Part shown: piece by piece, positions 1 to 8,022 of the stretch
Numbering within the stretch: the stretch's first letter is position 1
Layout of the letters: the number at the start of each line of letters is the position of its first letter
NCBI RefSeq assembly: GCF_020151015.1
Contig: NZ_CP083746.1
Location: forward strand, 755,001 to 819,000
Reading direction: 5' to 3'
DNA length: 64,000 nt
Source of the DNA: Pseudomonas sp. p1(2021b)
Lineage (GTDB): Bacteria; Pseudomonadota; Gammaproteobacteria; Pseudomonadales; Pseudomonadaceae
Translations under genes and position numbers: made by a program
Notes under the pieces: model-generated
Databases searched by the model: none
Seen by the model: only the letters and a program-made list of their open reading frames with translations
What the model was told of the DNA's origin: nothing

Positions 1-11
1 GGGATACAGAC

Positions 12-269
12 ATGAGCAAGATCAGCCCAATCCAGGCCACCAGTGCTCCGCAGTTCGACCCTGCCAACACCATCATCCGATTTCCCGAGGTCGAGGCCAT
101 CACCGGCTTGGCCCGCGCCACCGTCTACAAGCGCCTCAAGGATGATCCGACCTTTCCCAAGCCGGTATCGCTGAGCAACAGCAAGTCGCGTGGCTCGCCC
201 GTGGGATTCGTTTTGGCTGAGATTCAGACCTGGGTTCGCCAGCGCATCGCATTGCGCGAGGTGGCGTAA
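12..269 (+). CDS. AlpA-family phage regulator
   Basis: Small (85 aa) winged-helix DNA-binding protein of the AlpA/excisionase-like family found in P4-type satellites, where it controls integrase or early genes. After a 20-residue leader the sequence reads IIRFPEVEAITGLARATVYK, the typical AlpA start in which a helix-turn-helix recognises DNA, followed by a wing containing SRGSPVGF and a last helix with IQTWVRQRI. It is the first complete gene of a rightward operon; the next gene starts directly after its stop. The family assignment is from sequence wording; its target is unknown. Confidence 0.85.
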   Translation: MSKISPIQATSAPQFDPANTIIRFPEVEAITGLARATVYKRLKDDPTFPKPVSLSNSKSRGSPVGFVLAEIQTWVRQRIALREVA

Positions 270-650
270 ATGAAAAAGGCCACGATCCCCGAAGAGAAAC
301 GCAGCCAGTCGCAAGGCGATATTACCACCAGCGCCAGCCCCGCCCAACTGCTGGAAACTGCCCCAACCAAGATCGCCCGCGTCCTGGTGTACGTCCGCCA
401 CTTCGGCACCCTCAACCGGTTCGAGGCGCCGCGCTGGGTAGGTGATACCTGCCTGAACTCGACCATTCCCGTGCTTGAGAGCAGTTACGGCCTGGTGTTC
501 GAGCACATCCCCGAGAAGTCGCCCAACAACTGGGGCGCCCCCTGCGACTGTACCCGTTACCGCCTGCTGGAAAGCTCGCATGAGCACGCGGACAAGGTGC
601 TGGCGCTGATGTTCAACCGTGCGGCAAAACGCCAGAAGGTGGCCGCATGA
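270..650 (+). CDS. hypothetical satellite protein
   Basis: 126-aa protein I cannot name. The first 35 residues are polar and look disordered; residues 36-115 look like a compact alpha/beta fold of winged-helix size (RVLVYVRHFGTLNRFEAPRW then VLESSYGLVFEHIPE). It follows the AlpA gene with no gap and its stop overlaps the next start (ATGA), so the three genes are probably translated together. A DNA-binding role is only a guess from size and position. Confidence 0.7.
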   Translation: MKKATIPEEKRSQSQGDITTSASPAQLLETAPTKIARVLVYVRHFGTLNRFEAPRWVGDTCLNSTIPVLESSYGLVFEHIPEKSPNNWGAPCDCTRYRLLESSHEHADKVLALMFNRAAKRQKVAA

Positions 651-1309
651 GCGCTCGTATCGTTCCACTCGACTACGAAGGCCAGGCCGTGCGGTTCAAC
701 GGTGACGGCTGGCTTCATGCAACCGAGATTGCTGACCGTTTCGGCAAGCGGCCAAACGATTGGCTTAGCCTCCCCTCGACCTTCGAATACCTGGAAGCAC
801 TCAACCGTCGCACCGTTACCGGATCATCTGGTAACGCCTGGTCGATGACCAAGCGCGGCGGTAAAAACCAAGGCACCTGGCTTCACCCGAAATTGGCCGT
901 GGCTTTTGCCCGGTGGCTTTCGGTGGACTTCGCTGTTTGGTGCGATGAGCAGGTAGACGCCCTGCTACGCGGTGACATGAAGTCCTGGGCCAGCGCCCGG
1001 CGTGAGGCCGCCATCGGTCACAAGGCCGTGTGTGACGCCATCGCGCTCAACTGCGAGGCCCAAGGCAAGACTCCTCAGAAACACCACTTCATCAACGAGT
1101 CGCGGCTCATCAATCAGGTTATCACCGGCTCGTTTGCAGGCCGGGACCGTGACCAGTTAAACGCTGCCGAGCTTGAGATTGTCACCCTTGCCGAGCTGCG
1201 CGATTCGGGGCTGATCTGCGCGGGTATGACCTATGCCGAGCGCAAGACCAACCTGCTGGCCTACGTCCGTAAATTGCAGGACAAGCACCAGCGGAGGATT
1301 GCCGCATGA
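647..1309 (+). CDS. KilA-N domain protein
   Basis: 220-aa phage-type protein with an N-terminal KilA-N domain (about residues 5-110): it opens IVPLDYEGQAVRFNGDGWLH, contains GRPNDWL-like and WLHPKLAVAFARWLSVDFAVW stretches, the hallmark of this DNA-binding domain found in P1 KilA and antirepressors. The C-terminal half (about 115-220) is helical and may be an ORF6N/antirepressor-like partner-binding region. Start overlaps the previous stop. Probably a regulator of the satellite; the exact role is not shown by the sequence. Confidence 0.8.
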   Translation: MSARIVPLDYEGQAVRFNGDGWLHATEIADRFGKRPNDWLSLPSTFEYLEALNRRTVTGSSGNAWSMTKRGGKNQGTWLHPKLAVAFARWLSVDFAVWCDEQVDALLRGDMKSWASARREAAIGHKAVCDAIALNCEAQGKTPQKHHFINESRLINQVITGSFAGRDRDQLNAAELEIVTLAELRDSGLICAGMTYAERKTNLLAYVRKLQDKHQRRIAA

Positions 1310-1436
1310 ATTCCGCGATCCGCGAAGCAGAGCCATTGTCCAATCTGAAACAGGGGGTTGCATCCACTTCCACCCGCATGTATTGTCGGCCCGTCGCTGC
1401 AAATTCAGCGACCGGGTTTGGCGACCCGAGCAACTT

Positions 1437-1601
1437 GGCGCACAAGCGCCCCATCACGACTGTAGGCGTTTTTTTGTGCCCGCAGTTCCGTGTTATGGCG
1501 GCTGTGCGTGGGAGACCTTCGGGTCTGCCGGGTTCCAAGTTCCCGGTTCGCCAACCTGCGCACAGCTGCCACCATTCGTTTGGCGACGATTCGTGGCAGC
1601 T
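1437..1601 (+). ncRNA. C4-like antisense RNA with upstream attenuator
   Basis: Structured RNA candidate of the phage P1/P4 C4 type. A 12-bp stem pairs 1497-1508 (GGCGGCTGTGCG) with 1559-1570 (CGCACAGCTGCC). It encloses a 5-bp hairpin with a TTCG tetraloop (1513-1526) and a 5-bp CCGGG/CCCGG hairpin (1528-1546). AGCTGCCAC at 1564-1572 is perfectly complementary to GTGGCAGCT at 1593-1601, just ahead of the next start codon, as expected of an antisense/target pair. Upstream, GGCGC (1437-1441) can pair with GCGCC (1446-1450), which can instead pair with GGCG at 1465-1468 followed by seven T, a terminator/antiterminator switch. The same layout recurs at 13.39-13.56 kb with compensating changes. Confidence 0.75.
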
Positions 1602-1626
1602 CCATACCAAACTTGGAGTTGTACCC

Positions 1627-1794
1627 GTGCAAGACGCTATCGCTGTATCCGTAATCCGTATCCGCGCCGCTGCCCACCGTGCTATGGCCATCGCCGCACT
1701 CCATGCCGACAGCTCGCTGAGCGTTCGCCTCAAGCGCTACAACGCCGCTATGGCGAAAGCCCGCGCCCTGGAAGCGCAAGGTGGTGCCCAATGA
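1627..1794 (+). CDS. small protein downstream of C4-like RNA
   Basis: 55-aa protein starting at GTG 1627, preceded by GGAG at the right distance and 26 bases after the putative C4 target. A longer frame from 1306 runs through the RNA and is what databases often call Ash or Icd-like protein; I prefer the short form because the conserved wording upstream (MAAVRGRPSGLPG) is explained by RNA structure. The peptide is basic and alanine-rich (RIRAAAHRAMAIAAL, LKRYNAAMAKARALEA) and likely helical. In P1/P4 the gene in this place (icd/kil type) inhibits cell division; that function is not proven here. The stop overlaps the next start. Confidence 0.55.
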   Translation: MQDAIAVSVIRIRAAAHRAMAIAALHADSSLSVRLKRYNAAMAKARALEAQGGAQ

Positions 1795-2084
1795 ACCACT
1801 TCCCAAGCGTTGCGCCCCTTGAAGGCGAGGTGCTGTCTGAGGCGGTGCTCGACGCCCGCGCCATGTGCTCGATGAACTTTGCCAGGGATGAATTCAACAA
1901 GCTTTACGAGCTGCTCTACCCCATGTGTTCGAGCCATACGGAAGGGCCGATGTGCGACATTGCACGGCACCTGGAGCAGGTCCGAATTTTCAGCCGTAAT
2001 TTCTGCTGGGCTCATCGCCACCTGGGAGCCTCGTATGGCGTTGTAGGCGAGCGTGCCGGAATGGATGATGAGGTGATCGTATGA
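1791..2084 (+). CDS. hypothetical satellite protein
   Basis: 97-aa protein, start overlapping the previous stop as ATGA and stop overlapping the next start, so clearly part of the operon. It is acidic and contains four cysteines (CSMNF, PMCSSH, PMCDIARH, NFCWAH), which could bind metal, but no standard zinc-finger spacing is visible. Not recognised. Confidence 0.65.
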   Translation: MNHFPSVAPLEGEVLSEAVLDARAMCSMNFARDEFNKLYELLYPMCSSHTEGPMCDIARHLEQVRIFSRNFCWAHRHLGASYGVVGERAGMDDEVIV

Positions 2085-2296
2085 CCTCCATCATCCACAT
2101 GGCTGACGACACCCAAGACGACCTGCGCGACGTACAAGGCGTGCTAGTTCTGCTGAGCATGGCGCTCGCTGTGATCGCCTCACCGGCTACGCCAATCATC
2201 GTCGCCCGCGTCACCGCCGTAATGGCGCAGCACACCGCCATTGCCTGGGCTGAGATGCTGGACGGCGTGATTGCTGAGCAAGGGGGTGAGCTGTGA
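2081..2296 (+). CDS. hypothetical satellite small protein
   Basis: 71-aa protein, translationally coupled at both ends (overlaps of four bases). The middle (LVLLSMALAVIASPATPIIVARVTAVMA, about residues 22-49) is hydrophobic enough for one membrane helix, although the small Ala/Val/Pro-rich wording also fits a buried soluble helix. Not recognised. Confidence 0.6.
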   Translation: MTSIIHMADDTQDDLRDVQGVLVLLSMALAVIASPATPIIVARVTAVMAQHTAIAWAEMLDGVIAEQGGEL

Positions 2297-2577
2297 GCGC
2301 CGCTAACGATTGCCTAGTCCGGCTTGATCCTGCTCAACGTGAAGCCATTGCGGCTTTGCTCGACGCAGAACGGAAACACGTATCGAGCTGGTGGGCGTGC
2401 CTCAACGAATTGCGCCTTCACAAGGAATTGCCGGAATGGGCCAGTTCCGGGCCATTCGGTAAGCACGCTGATTACGACGCCTGGGCGGAGGATCGAAAGG
2501 CACTGAATCGAGCCTTGTTCGGTCGGGACCTCATCCAGGGCCAACAGCCCGCGCCTATCGACTTCGACGGGGAGTAA
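2293..2577 (+). CDS. hypothetical satellite protein
   Basis: 94-aa acidic, mostly helical protein starting at GTG 2293, which overlaps the previous stop. Contains a tryptophan-rich stretch (SSWWACLNELRLHKELPEW) but no motif I recognise. Three bases separate it from the next gene. Confidence 0.6.
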   Translation: MSAANDCLVRLDPAQREAIAALLDAERKHVSSWWACLNELRLHKELPEWASSGPFGKHADYDAWAEDRKALNRALFGRDLIQGQQPAPIDFDGE

Positions 2578-2580
2578 CCC

Positions 2581-2868
2581 ATGGAAAATCAAAACAGTGC
2601 GCAAGCGCTGACGGGATCGGCTTGCCCGAAGAAAGCCACCGAGCTGTTTTACGTGAGCCATCCGAAGGCCGAGCGGGCCTTGCTGGGGCCGTTCTTGAGC
2701 CAGGCCGATGCCGAGTGTGGGCGTGTAGTTTTGCGTAGTGCTGAGGCCGTAGTGACGGCCTGCCTCGTCGAATCGCTGGACGATCTGACCTACTGGCACG
2801 CGGTGAACAATGGCCATGTCTGCCGGGCCTTCGCTGGTGCTGATCGCCAAGGGGGTGGCCATGAGTAA
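2581..2868 (+). CDS. hypothetical satellite protein
   Basis: 95-aa protein with one compact alpha/beta-looking segment (ELFYVSHPKAERALLGPFLS). No family recognised. Its stop overlaps the start of the next gene by eight bases. Confidence 0.6.
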   Translation: MENQNSAQALTGSACPKKATELFYVSHPKAERALLGPFLSQADAECGRVVLRSAEAVVTACLVESLDDLTYWHAVNNGHVCRAFAGADRQGGGHE

Positions 2869-3088
2869 GGTCACGCCCATTCGTCGCAAGGGTGCCGGTG
2901 GCCCACCGACCGCTGGTGCCTACATCGACAGCGCCAGCTATGCCCTGCTGGTGGAAACCCTGGTGGGCTTCCTCGAACTGCGCATTGCCGAGGGTGACGC
3001 TGGTCGTCACTGCCCTGAGCTGGAGCGCCTGACCAACCAACTGGACCGGCTGGCCAAGCGCTTCACGCCGCCGCTGGGGGCCGCATGA
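2861..3088 (+). CDS. hypothetical satellite protein before primase
   Basis: 75-aa protein; ATG 2861 chosen because it sits in the stop region of the previous gene and gives a compact helical protein (YALLVETLVGFLELRIAE, ELERLTNQLDRLAKR). The stop overlaps the primase start (ATGA), so it is made with the replication proteins. Possibly a small replication accessory factor; that is inference from position only. Confidence 0.6.
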   Translation: MSKVTPIRRKGAGGPPTAGAYIDSASYALLVETLVGFLELRIAEGDAGRHCPELERLTNQLDRLAKRFTPPLGAA

Positions 3089-3975
3089 CCGACGCGACGA
3101 TCCTTTTCCATGACGTGCTCCAGTCGGCCTATGGGCCGCTCGACTGGCTGCCCTTGGACGATGGCGACATTCACCGCTTCCACGTCCCCGGCGACAAGCC
3201 CGGCACGCTCAATGGCTGGTACTGCCTATTTTCCGATGGCATCGCCTCGGGTGCGTTCGGGAGCTGGAAGACGGGCGGCACCAGCACCTGGTGTAGCCGT
3301 GAGCCGGTAGACGCCCGCGAATCTGAGCAGGTGCGCCAGCGCATCGAGCAGGCCCGGCGCCAGCGCGAAGCCGAACGGCAACGGCGCCAGCTCAAAGCGG
3401 CTGGCCAGGCTCAACGCTGGTGGCGTGACGCTCGCCGTGCTGACCCGGCCCACCCTTACCTGGCCGCCAAGGGCATTCGTGCCCACGGCCTGCGCCAGCG
3501 TGGTGACGATCTGCTGGTGCCGCTGTATGCCGGGAGCGTGCTGGTCAACCTGCAACGGATCGCCCCGGACGGTGACAAGCGCTTTCTGTATGGCGGGCGG
3601 ATCAATGGCGTCTACTCGCCGCTGGGGCGCATCACGCCGGGCAAGCCACTGTGCATTTGTGAGGGGTGGGCCACGGGCGCCACGCTTCACGAGAGCGGCT
3701 ATACCGTCGCCTGCGCGATGAATGCCGGAAACCTGAAACCGGTGGCGCTGGCGCTACGGGCCGACTACCCCGACACCGAAATCATCGTCGCGGGTGATGA
3801 CGACCGCCAGACCGAAGCCGAAGGCAAGGGCAATCCGGGGCGTACCGCTGCCCATGACGCCGCTGTCGCGTGTGGTGGCCTTGTGACCTTCCCCGAGTGG
3901 CCCGCCGATGCGCCGCTGACCCTTTCCGACTTCAACGACCTAGCCGCCTGGAGGTGCCACCATGCGCCCGCCTGA
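3085..3975 (+). CDS. TOPRIM-domain primase
   Basis: 296-aa DNA primase-like protein for satellite replication. Residues 1-75 form the small N-terminal domain common to phage primase/helicase proteins (PLDDGDIHRFHVPGDKPGT, GWYCLFSDG) without the CHC2 zinc cysteines. A charged helical linker (about 80-115) follows. The TOPRIM catalytic domain is at about 185-270: LCICEGWATGATL supplies the catalytic Glu and IIVAGDDDR the metal-binding Asp cluster. Stop overlaps the ATPase gene, so primase and helicase are split here, unlike the fused alpha protein of P4. Confidence 0.88.
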   Translation: MTDATILFHDVLQSAYGPLDWLPLDDGDIHRFHVPGDKPGTLNGWYCLFSDGIASGAFGSWKTGGTSTWCSREPVDARESEQVRQRIEQARRQREAERQRRQLKAAGQAQRWWRDARRADPAHPYLAAKGIRAHGLRQRGDDLLVPLYAGSVLVNLQRIAPDGDKRFLYGGRINGVYSPLGRITPGKPLCICEGWATGATLHESGYTVACAMNAGNLKPVALALRADYPDTEIIVAGDDDRQTEAEGKGNPGRTAAHDAAVACGGLVTFPEWPADAPLTLSDFNDLAAWRCHHAPA

Positions 3976-5758
3976 AACCAACGTCATCAATCTGCGCCCC
4001 GAGGCGCCCAGGGTTGAGCCTGACCGCCCGTGCTGGGGTGTGTATGAGCACTGGGTAACGAATGAGAAGGGCCGCAGGCTCAAGCCCGGCGTGTACTGGC
4101 ACGGCTTCAAGCGCAGCGCTGGCGACGATGACAGCGACGACGACAAGGCCGACCGCCCGATCACTGACGAATGGATCGCCACCCCCGTGACCGTGGCCGC
4201 TCGCACCACCAACAGCGACGATGGCAGCGAAGGCCGGTATCTGCGCCTGCTCACCGACAGCGGCCCCAAGGACTGGATTATCCCCATGGAGGTGTTCGGC
4301 GGGAGTGGTGAAGACGCCAGGCGGACGCTGTTCGGGATGGGCGTCATCATCGCCTTGAAGAAGCGCGGCCAGTTCATGGAGTACCTGCTGGACCAGCGCC
4401 CCGCCGAAGTGTTCGCCACCACCTGCCGCCCCGGCTGGCATGAGTCGGGCGCGTTTGTGCTGCCTGGCCGCACCATTGGCAGTGACAAGGTGCGGTATCA
4501 GGCCAGCGGCAAGGGGCAGAACCTGTTCAGCGTGCGCGGGAGCCTGGACGGCTGGAAGGCCGAAGTTGCGGCCAAGTGCGAGGGCAATCCGGTACTCACC
4601 CTTGCCATTGGCTGCGCCCTTGCTGGCCCGTTGCTGAGCCTGGTGGGCGTGCTGGGTGGCGGTGTTCACCTGGTGGGCGACAGCTCCAGCGGCAAGTCAC
4701 TGGCGCAATTGATCGGCTCATCCGTATGGGGCGACCCCGGCATATTCGCCGCATCGTGGGATATGACCAAGGGCGGTCTGGAAATCGAGGCATCGAGCCG
4801 CAACGACACCATGCTGCCCCTGGACGAAATCAAACGGGCTGACCCCAAGCGCGTACAGGAAATGGCCTATTCGCTCGCCAACGGCCAGGGCAAGGGCACC
4901 ATGACCCGTGACCGGGAGGCACGCGGCAAACTGAGCTGGCGCTTGCTGGCACTCTCCAGCGGTGAGCGTTCCCTGTCTGAACACGCGGCCATCAGCGGCA
5001 ACGCCGCCCACGCTGGCGCTGAGCTGCGCATGGTGGACGTGAACGCCGGTACGCGTACACACCGCGCCTTCGACGAATTGCACGGCCTGGAGGGAGCCGA
5101 CTTCCACCGCCAGCTCACCGTGGCTGTGGGAGCGAACCACGGGCACATCGGCCCGGCATTCGTGGAGAAGCTGCTGGCCAGCGACGACCGCCCCGGCCTG
5201 CTAGAAGACTTCGCCGGTATCCGCGCCCAGTTTGTTGAAGACAACGCCCAAGCCGGACGGGTGGCGGATCGCTTCGCAGTGATCGCGCTGGCGGGGGAAA
5301 TGGCCATCGCCTATGACTTGCTGCCCTGGACGCCGGGTAGCGCTCTGGCCGATTGCCAGTTGCTGTATGGCGAATGGCTGAGCCGGGTGGGCGGTGGCAA
5401 TGCCGAGGATCGCCAGATACTGGCGGGCATCCTCGATTTCATCGACAAGCACGGCAGTAGCCGGTTTTCGGACGTGAATGACCAGACGCCTGACGCCAAG
5501 GTGTTCAACCGGGCCGGGTACTGGAAAGTCTCAGGCGGCAAGCAACTGTACCTGTTCAACAAGTCGGCATTGATCGAGGCAGCGCATGGGTACGGGCTGA
5601 GCCGCATCGTGAAAGCGCTGGATGGCGCCAGCGCGATTGCTGAGCGTGGAGCGGATCGGAAGCGGCACGCCAAGAAGTACCGCGTACCGGGTGGCGGTTC
5701 ACCTTGGCTGTATGTGATCGACCCCGAAGCCCTGGACAGTGAAGGTGGTGCTGTATGA
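3962..5758 (+). CDS. DUF927 helicase-like ATPase
   Basis: 598-aa replication ATPase of the DUF927 family, the helicase half of P4-like replication modules. Walker A is GDSSSGKS at about residues 239-246 and the Walker B-like acid pair lies in MLPLDEIKRA shortly after. A N-terminal domain of about 200 residues precedes the ATPase and a winged-helix-like tail (SSRFSDVNDQTPDAKVFNRA, about 500-530) follows and could bind DNA. It overlaps the primase by 14 bases and ends 52 bases before the GTGGGAACA iteron array, which it or a partner probably recognises. Confidence 0.88.
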   Translation: MRPPETNVINLRPEAPRVEPDRPCWGVYEHWVTNEKGRRLKPGVYWHGFKRSAGDDDSDDDKADRPITDEWIATPVTVAARTTNSDDGSEGRYLRLLTDSGPKDWIIPMEVFGGSGEDARRTLFGMGVIIALKKRGQFMEYLLDQRPAEVFATTCRPGWHESGAFVLPGRTIGSDKVRYQASGKGQNLFSVRGSLDGWKAEVAAKCEGNPVLTLAIGCALAGPLLSLVGVLGGGVHLVGDSSSGKSLAQLIGSSVWGDPGIFAASWDMTKGGLEIEASSRNDTMLPLDEIKRADPKRVQEMAYSLANGQGKGTMTRDREARGKLSWRLLALSSGERSLSEHAAISGNAAHAGAELRMVDVNAGTRTHRAFDELHGLEGADFHRQLTVAVGANHGHIGPAFVEKLLASDDRPGLLEDFAGIRAQFVEDNAQAGRVADRFAVIALAGEMAIAYDLLPWTPGSALADCQLLYGEWLSRVGGGNAEDRQILAGILDFIDKHGSSRFSDVNDQTPDAKVFNRAGYWKVSGGKQLYLFNKSALIEAAHGYGLSRIVKALDGASAIAERGADRKRHAKKYRVPGGGSPWLYVIDPEALDSEGGAV

Positions 5759-5788
5759 CCACCAACGCCACTAGCCGAGATTGCCCAT

Positions 5789-6076
5789 ATTCACAGGAAC
5801 CTAGATTCGGTGGGAACAGTGGGAACAGTGGGAACAGCCTTGAAATCCGGGGCTTCCAGCCGTTCCCACCTAATAAAAAGAGTGGGAACAAGTGGGAACA
5901 CACAATCGCTTTCCAATATAAGGGCGCGGCCAGTCTGCCTTGTTTGGTTATCACAGTTCCCACTAAAAACGGGGTGGGAACAAACTGGGAACAGAAAAAC
6001 ACCCCTGGAGGCCTCGAATTTACTGGGGCGTTCCCACTGTTCCCACTGTTCCCACACTTTTTGAATTCACAGGAAC
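5789..6076. repeat. GTGGGAACA iteron array, putative replication origin
   Basis: Dense array of a 9-bp iteron. Exact forward copies start at 5810, 5819, 5828 (tandem), 5882, 5892 and 5974, with a one-mismatch copy at 5985. Exact reverse copies (TGTTCCCAC) start at 6038 and 6047, with one-mismatch reverse copies at about 5861, 5955 and 6029. So three tandem forward copies on the left face three tandem reverse copies on the right, with AT-rich DNA between. The whole is bracketed by direct repeats of ATTCACAGGAAC at 5789-5800 and 6065-6076. P4 uses repeats of the form GGTGAACAGT in ori and crr; the shared GAACAGT core supports an initiator-binding origin. A weak reading frame crosses it but its peptide merely spells the repeat. 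Confidence 0.8.
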
Positions 6077-6110
6077 ATTTGATTAGCAGCTATCAGGGCA
6101 TGGTGACGCC

Positions 6111-6413
6111 ATGAGCCTCCTTTCCGACCTGCTCAATCACATGCCGCCGAACGGTGCTGGCGCTGGCAAACCATCCATGGCGAAACGCATCCCGGATCGC
6201 CCTCGCCTGGTGCTGGTCGAGCCTGCGCCATTGCCGCCCAGCCCGTACACCAACGCTGCCAATGCCACCCCTGAATGGCGCCAGGCCCGCGACCAGTACA
6301 TCAGCCATGTAATGACCTGCCGGGGCTGCTATGCGCCTGGTGGCCGCTATTGCCCGATTGGTGCCGAGCTGCGCACCACCTACGACAACACGCCCATGGA
6401 GGCCAACCCATGA
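6111..6413 (+). CDS. hypothetical satellite protein with Cys cluster
   Basis: 100-aa protein immediately right of the iteron array. Proline-rich first half, then TPEWRQARDQYISHVMTC followed by three cysteines in CRGCYAPGGRYCPIG that may hold a metal. The stop overlaps the next start (ATGA). Small proteins of this kind follow the primase genes in many Pseudomonas prophages and may be host-interaction or replication accessory factors; function unknown. Confidence 0.65.
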   Translation: MSLLSDLLNHMPPNGAGAGKPSMAKRIPDRPRLVLVEPAPLPPSPYTNAANATPEWRQARDQYISHVMTCRGCYAPGGRYCPIGAELRTTYDNTPMEANP

Positions 6414-7009
6414 CGCCCACTCCGACCATGCGCCTGTGCGATATCGCCTCAAAGCCCGGTATCAGCGCCAGCACGCAACTCATCACCACCCGGCGCATCT
6501 GCCGCAACATCAGCCGCAACCTCGATACGGTCCACTCTGAGCGACGTGCCATGCGCCGCCAGGCGGGCAAGCTGAAAGCGTTCTTGCCGTTCACCCGCCA
6601 GGCCATTGCCGATCTGGAGCAACAGGCACAGGCGCACCGAGAGGATGAGCGCAGCAAGGCTGTGGCCGCGCTGGCCGGATTCGGCCAATCACTGCTGTTC
6701 GACCATAACGGGTTGGCTGCTGCTCTGGGGTTCGAGCGCATGTGCGATCTGCTGAGCGTGAACACCGTTGAGCGCGAGCAGGCCAGGCGGGAGGGCGTCA
6801 CTAGCCTGGAAGACCTGGTGTTCGCTCATGCGCTGGAGGACAGCGCAGAACGCCGGGGGCAAGAGTGGAATGACGCGCCGCTGTTCAACGCCTGCCATGC
6901 GGCGATGGCGGACTTCATCAGGGATTGCCCCGATGGAGTGTTGCCTGACCCGTTCGCCCCTGGGGCGCCACTCGGGCCGAAGCTGCCACCGAAACTGAGG
7001 GTGGTGTAA
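6410..7009 (+). CDS. hypothetical satellite protein
   Basis: 199-aa largely helical protein; ATG 6410 is preferred over the open frame that begins at 6275 because it overlaps the previous stop. Residues 25-85 are charged and coiled-coil-like (RRICRNISRNLDTVHSERR, IADLEQQAQAHREDERSKA). The C-terminus is Pro/Gly-rich. No family recognised. Confidence 0.65.
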   Translation: MTPTPTMRLCDIASKPGISASTQLITTRRICRNISRNLDTVHSERRAMRRQAGKLKAFLPFTRQAIADLEQQAQAHREDERSKAVAALAGFGQSLLFDHNGLAAALGFERMCDLLSVNTVEREQARREGVTSLEDLVFAHALEDSAERRGQEWNDAPLFNACHAAMADFIRDCPDGVLPDPFAPGAPLGPKLPPKLRVV

Positions 7010-7012
7010 GCC

Positions 7013-7951
7013 ATGGTCATGCTGAAACAGGCTGATTCAGCCGAAAAAATGAGACACCGGGTTTCAGATGAGCAGCGCCAGCAGGTACTGGACCTGCGCC
7101 GCCGTCACTCGCTGCGTGAGGTGGCCGAGATTACCGGCCTGCCACTGGGGACGGTGAAGACCCTGGTTTCACGCTCAGGGGCGTTCCGCGACAACGAGCA
7201 GCATCGCGCCATGTTCACCCTGCCGCCGATCAGCGCCAGCACCGAGACCCTGCCGAGCGTGCCTGAGCTGCCGCCGCAGAAGGTGGTCACCGGGGATAAG
7301 GAGGTGGATGCGGTGCTGTGGCTGCGCTCGATCATCAGCACCGGTCAGGTCGCCCTGATTGAGCGGGCCATGGAGGGCGCCAAGAAGATCAGGACGCCGC
7401 TCGATGTGCTGGAGAAGCGGTACCGGGATTACCTGGTGGCCACCAACCCCGGCCACCCATTCGCCGCCATGTCGTCGTTCGGCTTCGCTGACCTGGAGGC
7501 GCTGGCCACTCGGGCCATTGAGCAGCACCGGCTGAGGCTGGAAGGTGCCGCTCGCTTCGGTGATGCCCTGCTGGCCGACACCGAGGCGGAATCGTTCTGT
7601 ATCGAGGCGCTGAGGGGCCTGGAGCAAAGCGGCCCCCTGCTCGACTTCGACAAGGGCCAGGTAGCCGCCCGGTTCAACGCCCACCCTGAGCTGCTGCCGC
7701 ACACCCTGGCGGATTGCCTGTACGAGCTGGGGTATTGGGATCAGCTTTACCGCCTTCGCAACGCCGCAGACCGTGACGCCAGCGACGGACCGCCCGAAGC
7801 CACGGCGCGGGATTGGTTTGTGTTCGGCCTGCTGGCGCAGATACGACCCCGTGACAAGGCCGAAGCGCTGGCGGTGTTCCGCTACCTGGTCGCCAGCCAA
7901 CGCGACGACATGGCGGAGTCAGAGGCAATTCTTTGCAACTTGATCGGTTGA
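7013..7951 (+). CDS. helix-turn-helix protein of the satellite
   Basis: 312-aa protein with a homeodomain-like helix-turn-helix at about residues 17-50 (VSDEQRQQVLDLRRRHSLRE then VAEITGLPLGTVKTLVSRSG), similar to resolvase-type and small terminase DNA-binding heads. The rest is a helical domain without recognised motifs. Could be a regulator or a small-terminase-like packaging adaptor; no large terminase gene is present in the window. Starts three bases after the previous stop. Confidence 0.65.
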   Translation: MVMLKQADSAEKMRHRVSDEQRQQVLDLRRRHSLREVAEITGLPLGTVKTLVSRSGAFRDNEQHRAMFTLPPISASTETLPSVPELPPQKVVTGDKEVDAVLWLRSIISTGQVALIERAMEGAKKIRTPLDVLEKRYRDYLVATNPGHPFAAMSSFGFADLEALATRAIEQHRLRLEGAARFGDALLADTEAESFCIEALRGLEQSGPLLDFDKGQVAARFNAHPELLPHTLADCLYELGYWDQLYRLRNAADRDASDGPPEATARDWFVFGLLAQIRPRDKAEALAVFRYLVASQRDDMAESEAILCNLIG

Positions 7952-8022
7952 CCAGCCCGATCAATCGCACCACTGGGCAGTTGCCCACAACAAGCGCCAG
8001 CGGCGCATCAAGGAGTTTACTC

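Noticed and set aside
1306..1626. Upstream extension of the small gene at 1627 as an Ash/Icd-like protein
   Set aside because: The conserved region is better explained by RNA stems; GTG 1627 has its own ribosome site.
5789..6076. CRISPR array
   Set aside because: Repeats are 9 bp, in both orientations and partly tandem without spacers of constant length.
5755..6114. Open frame of 119 codons overlapping the DUF927 stop and the next start
   Set aside because: Its peptide is mostly translated iterons (GNSGNSGNS, FPLFPLFP); the DNA repeats in both orientations explain it better, though coupling at both ends leaves a small doubt.
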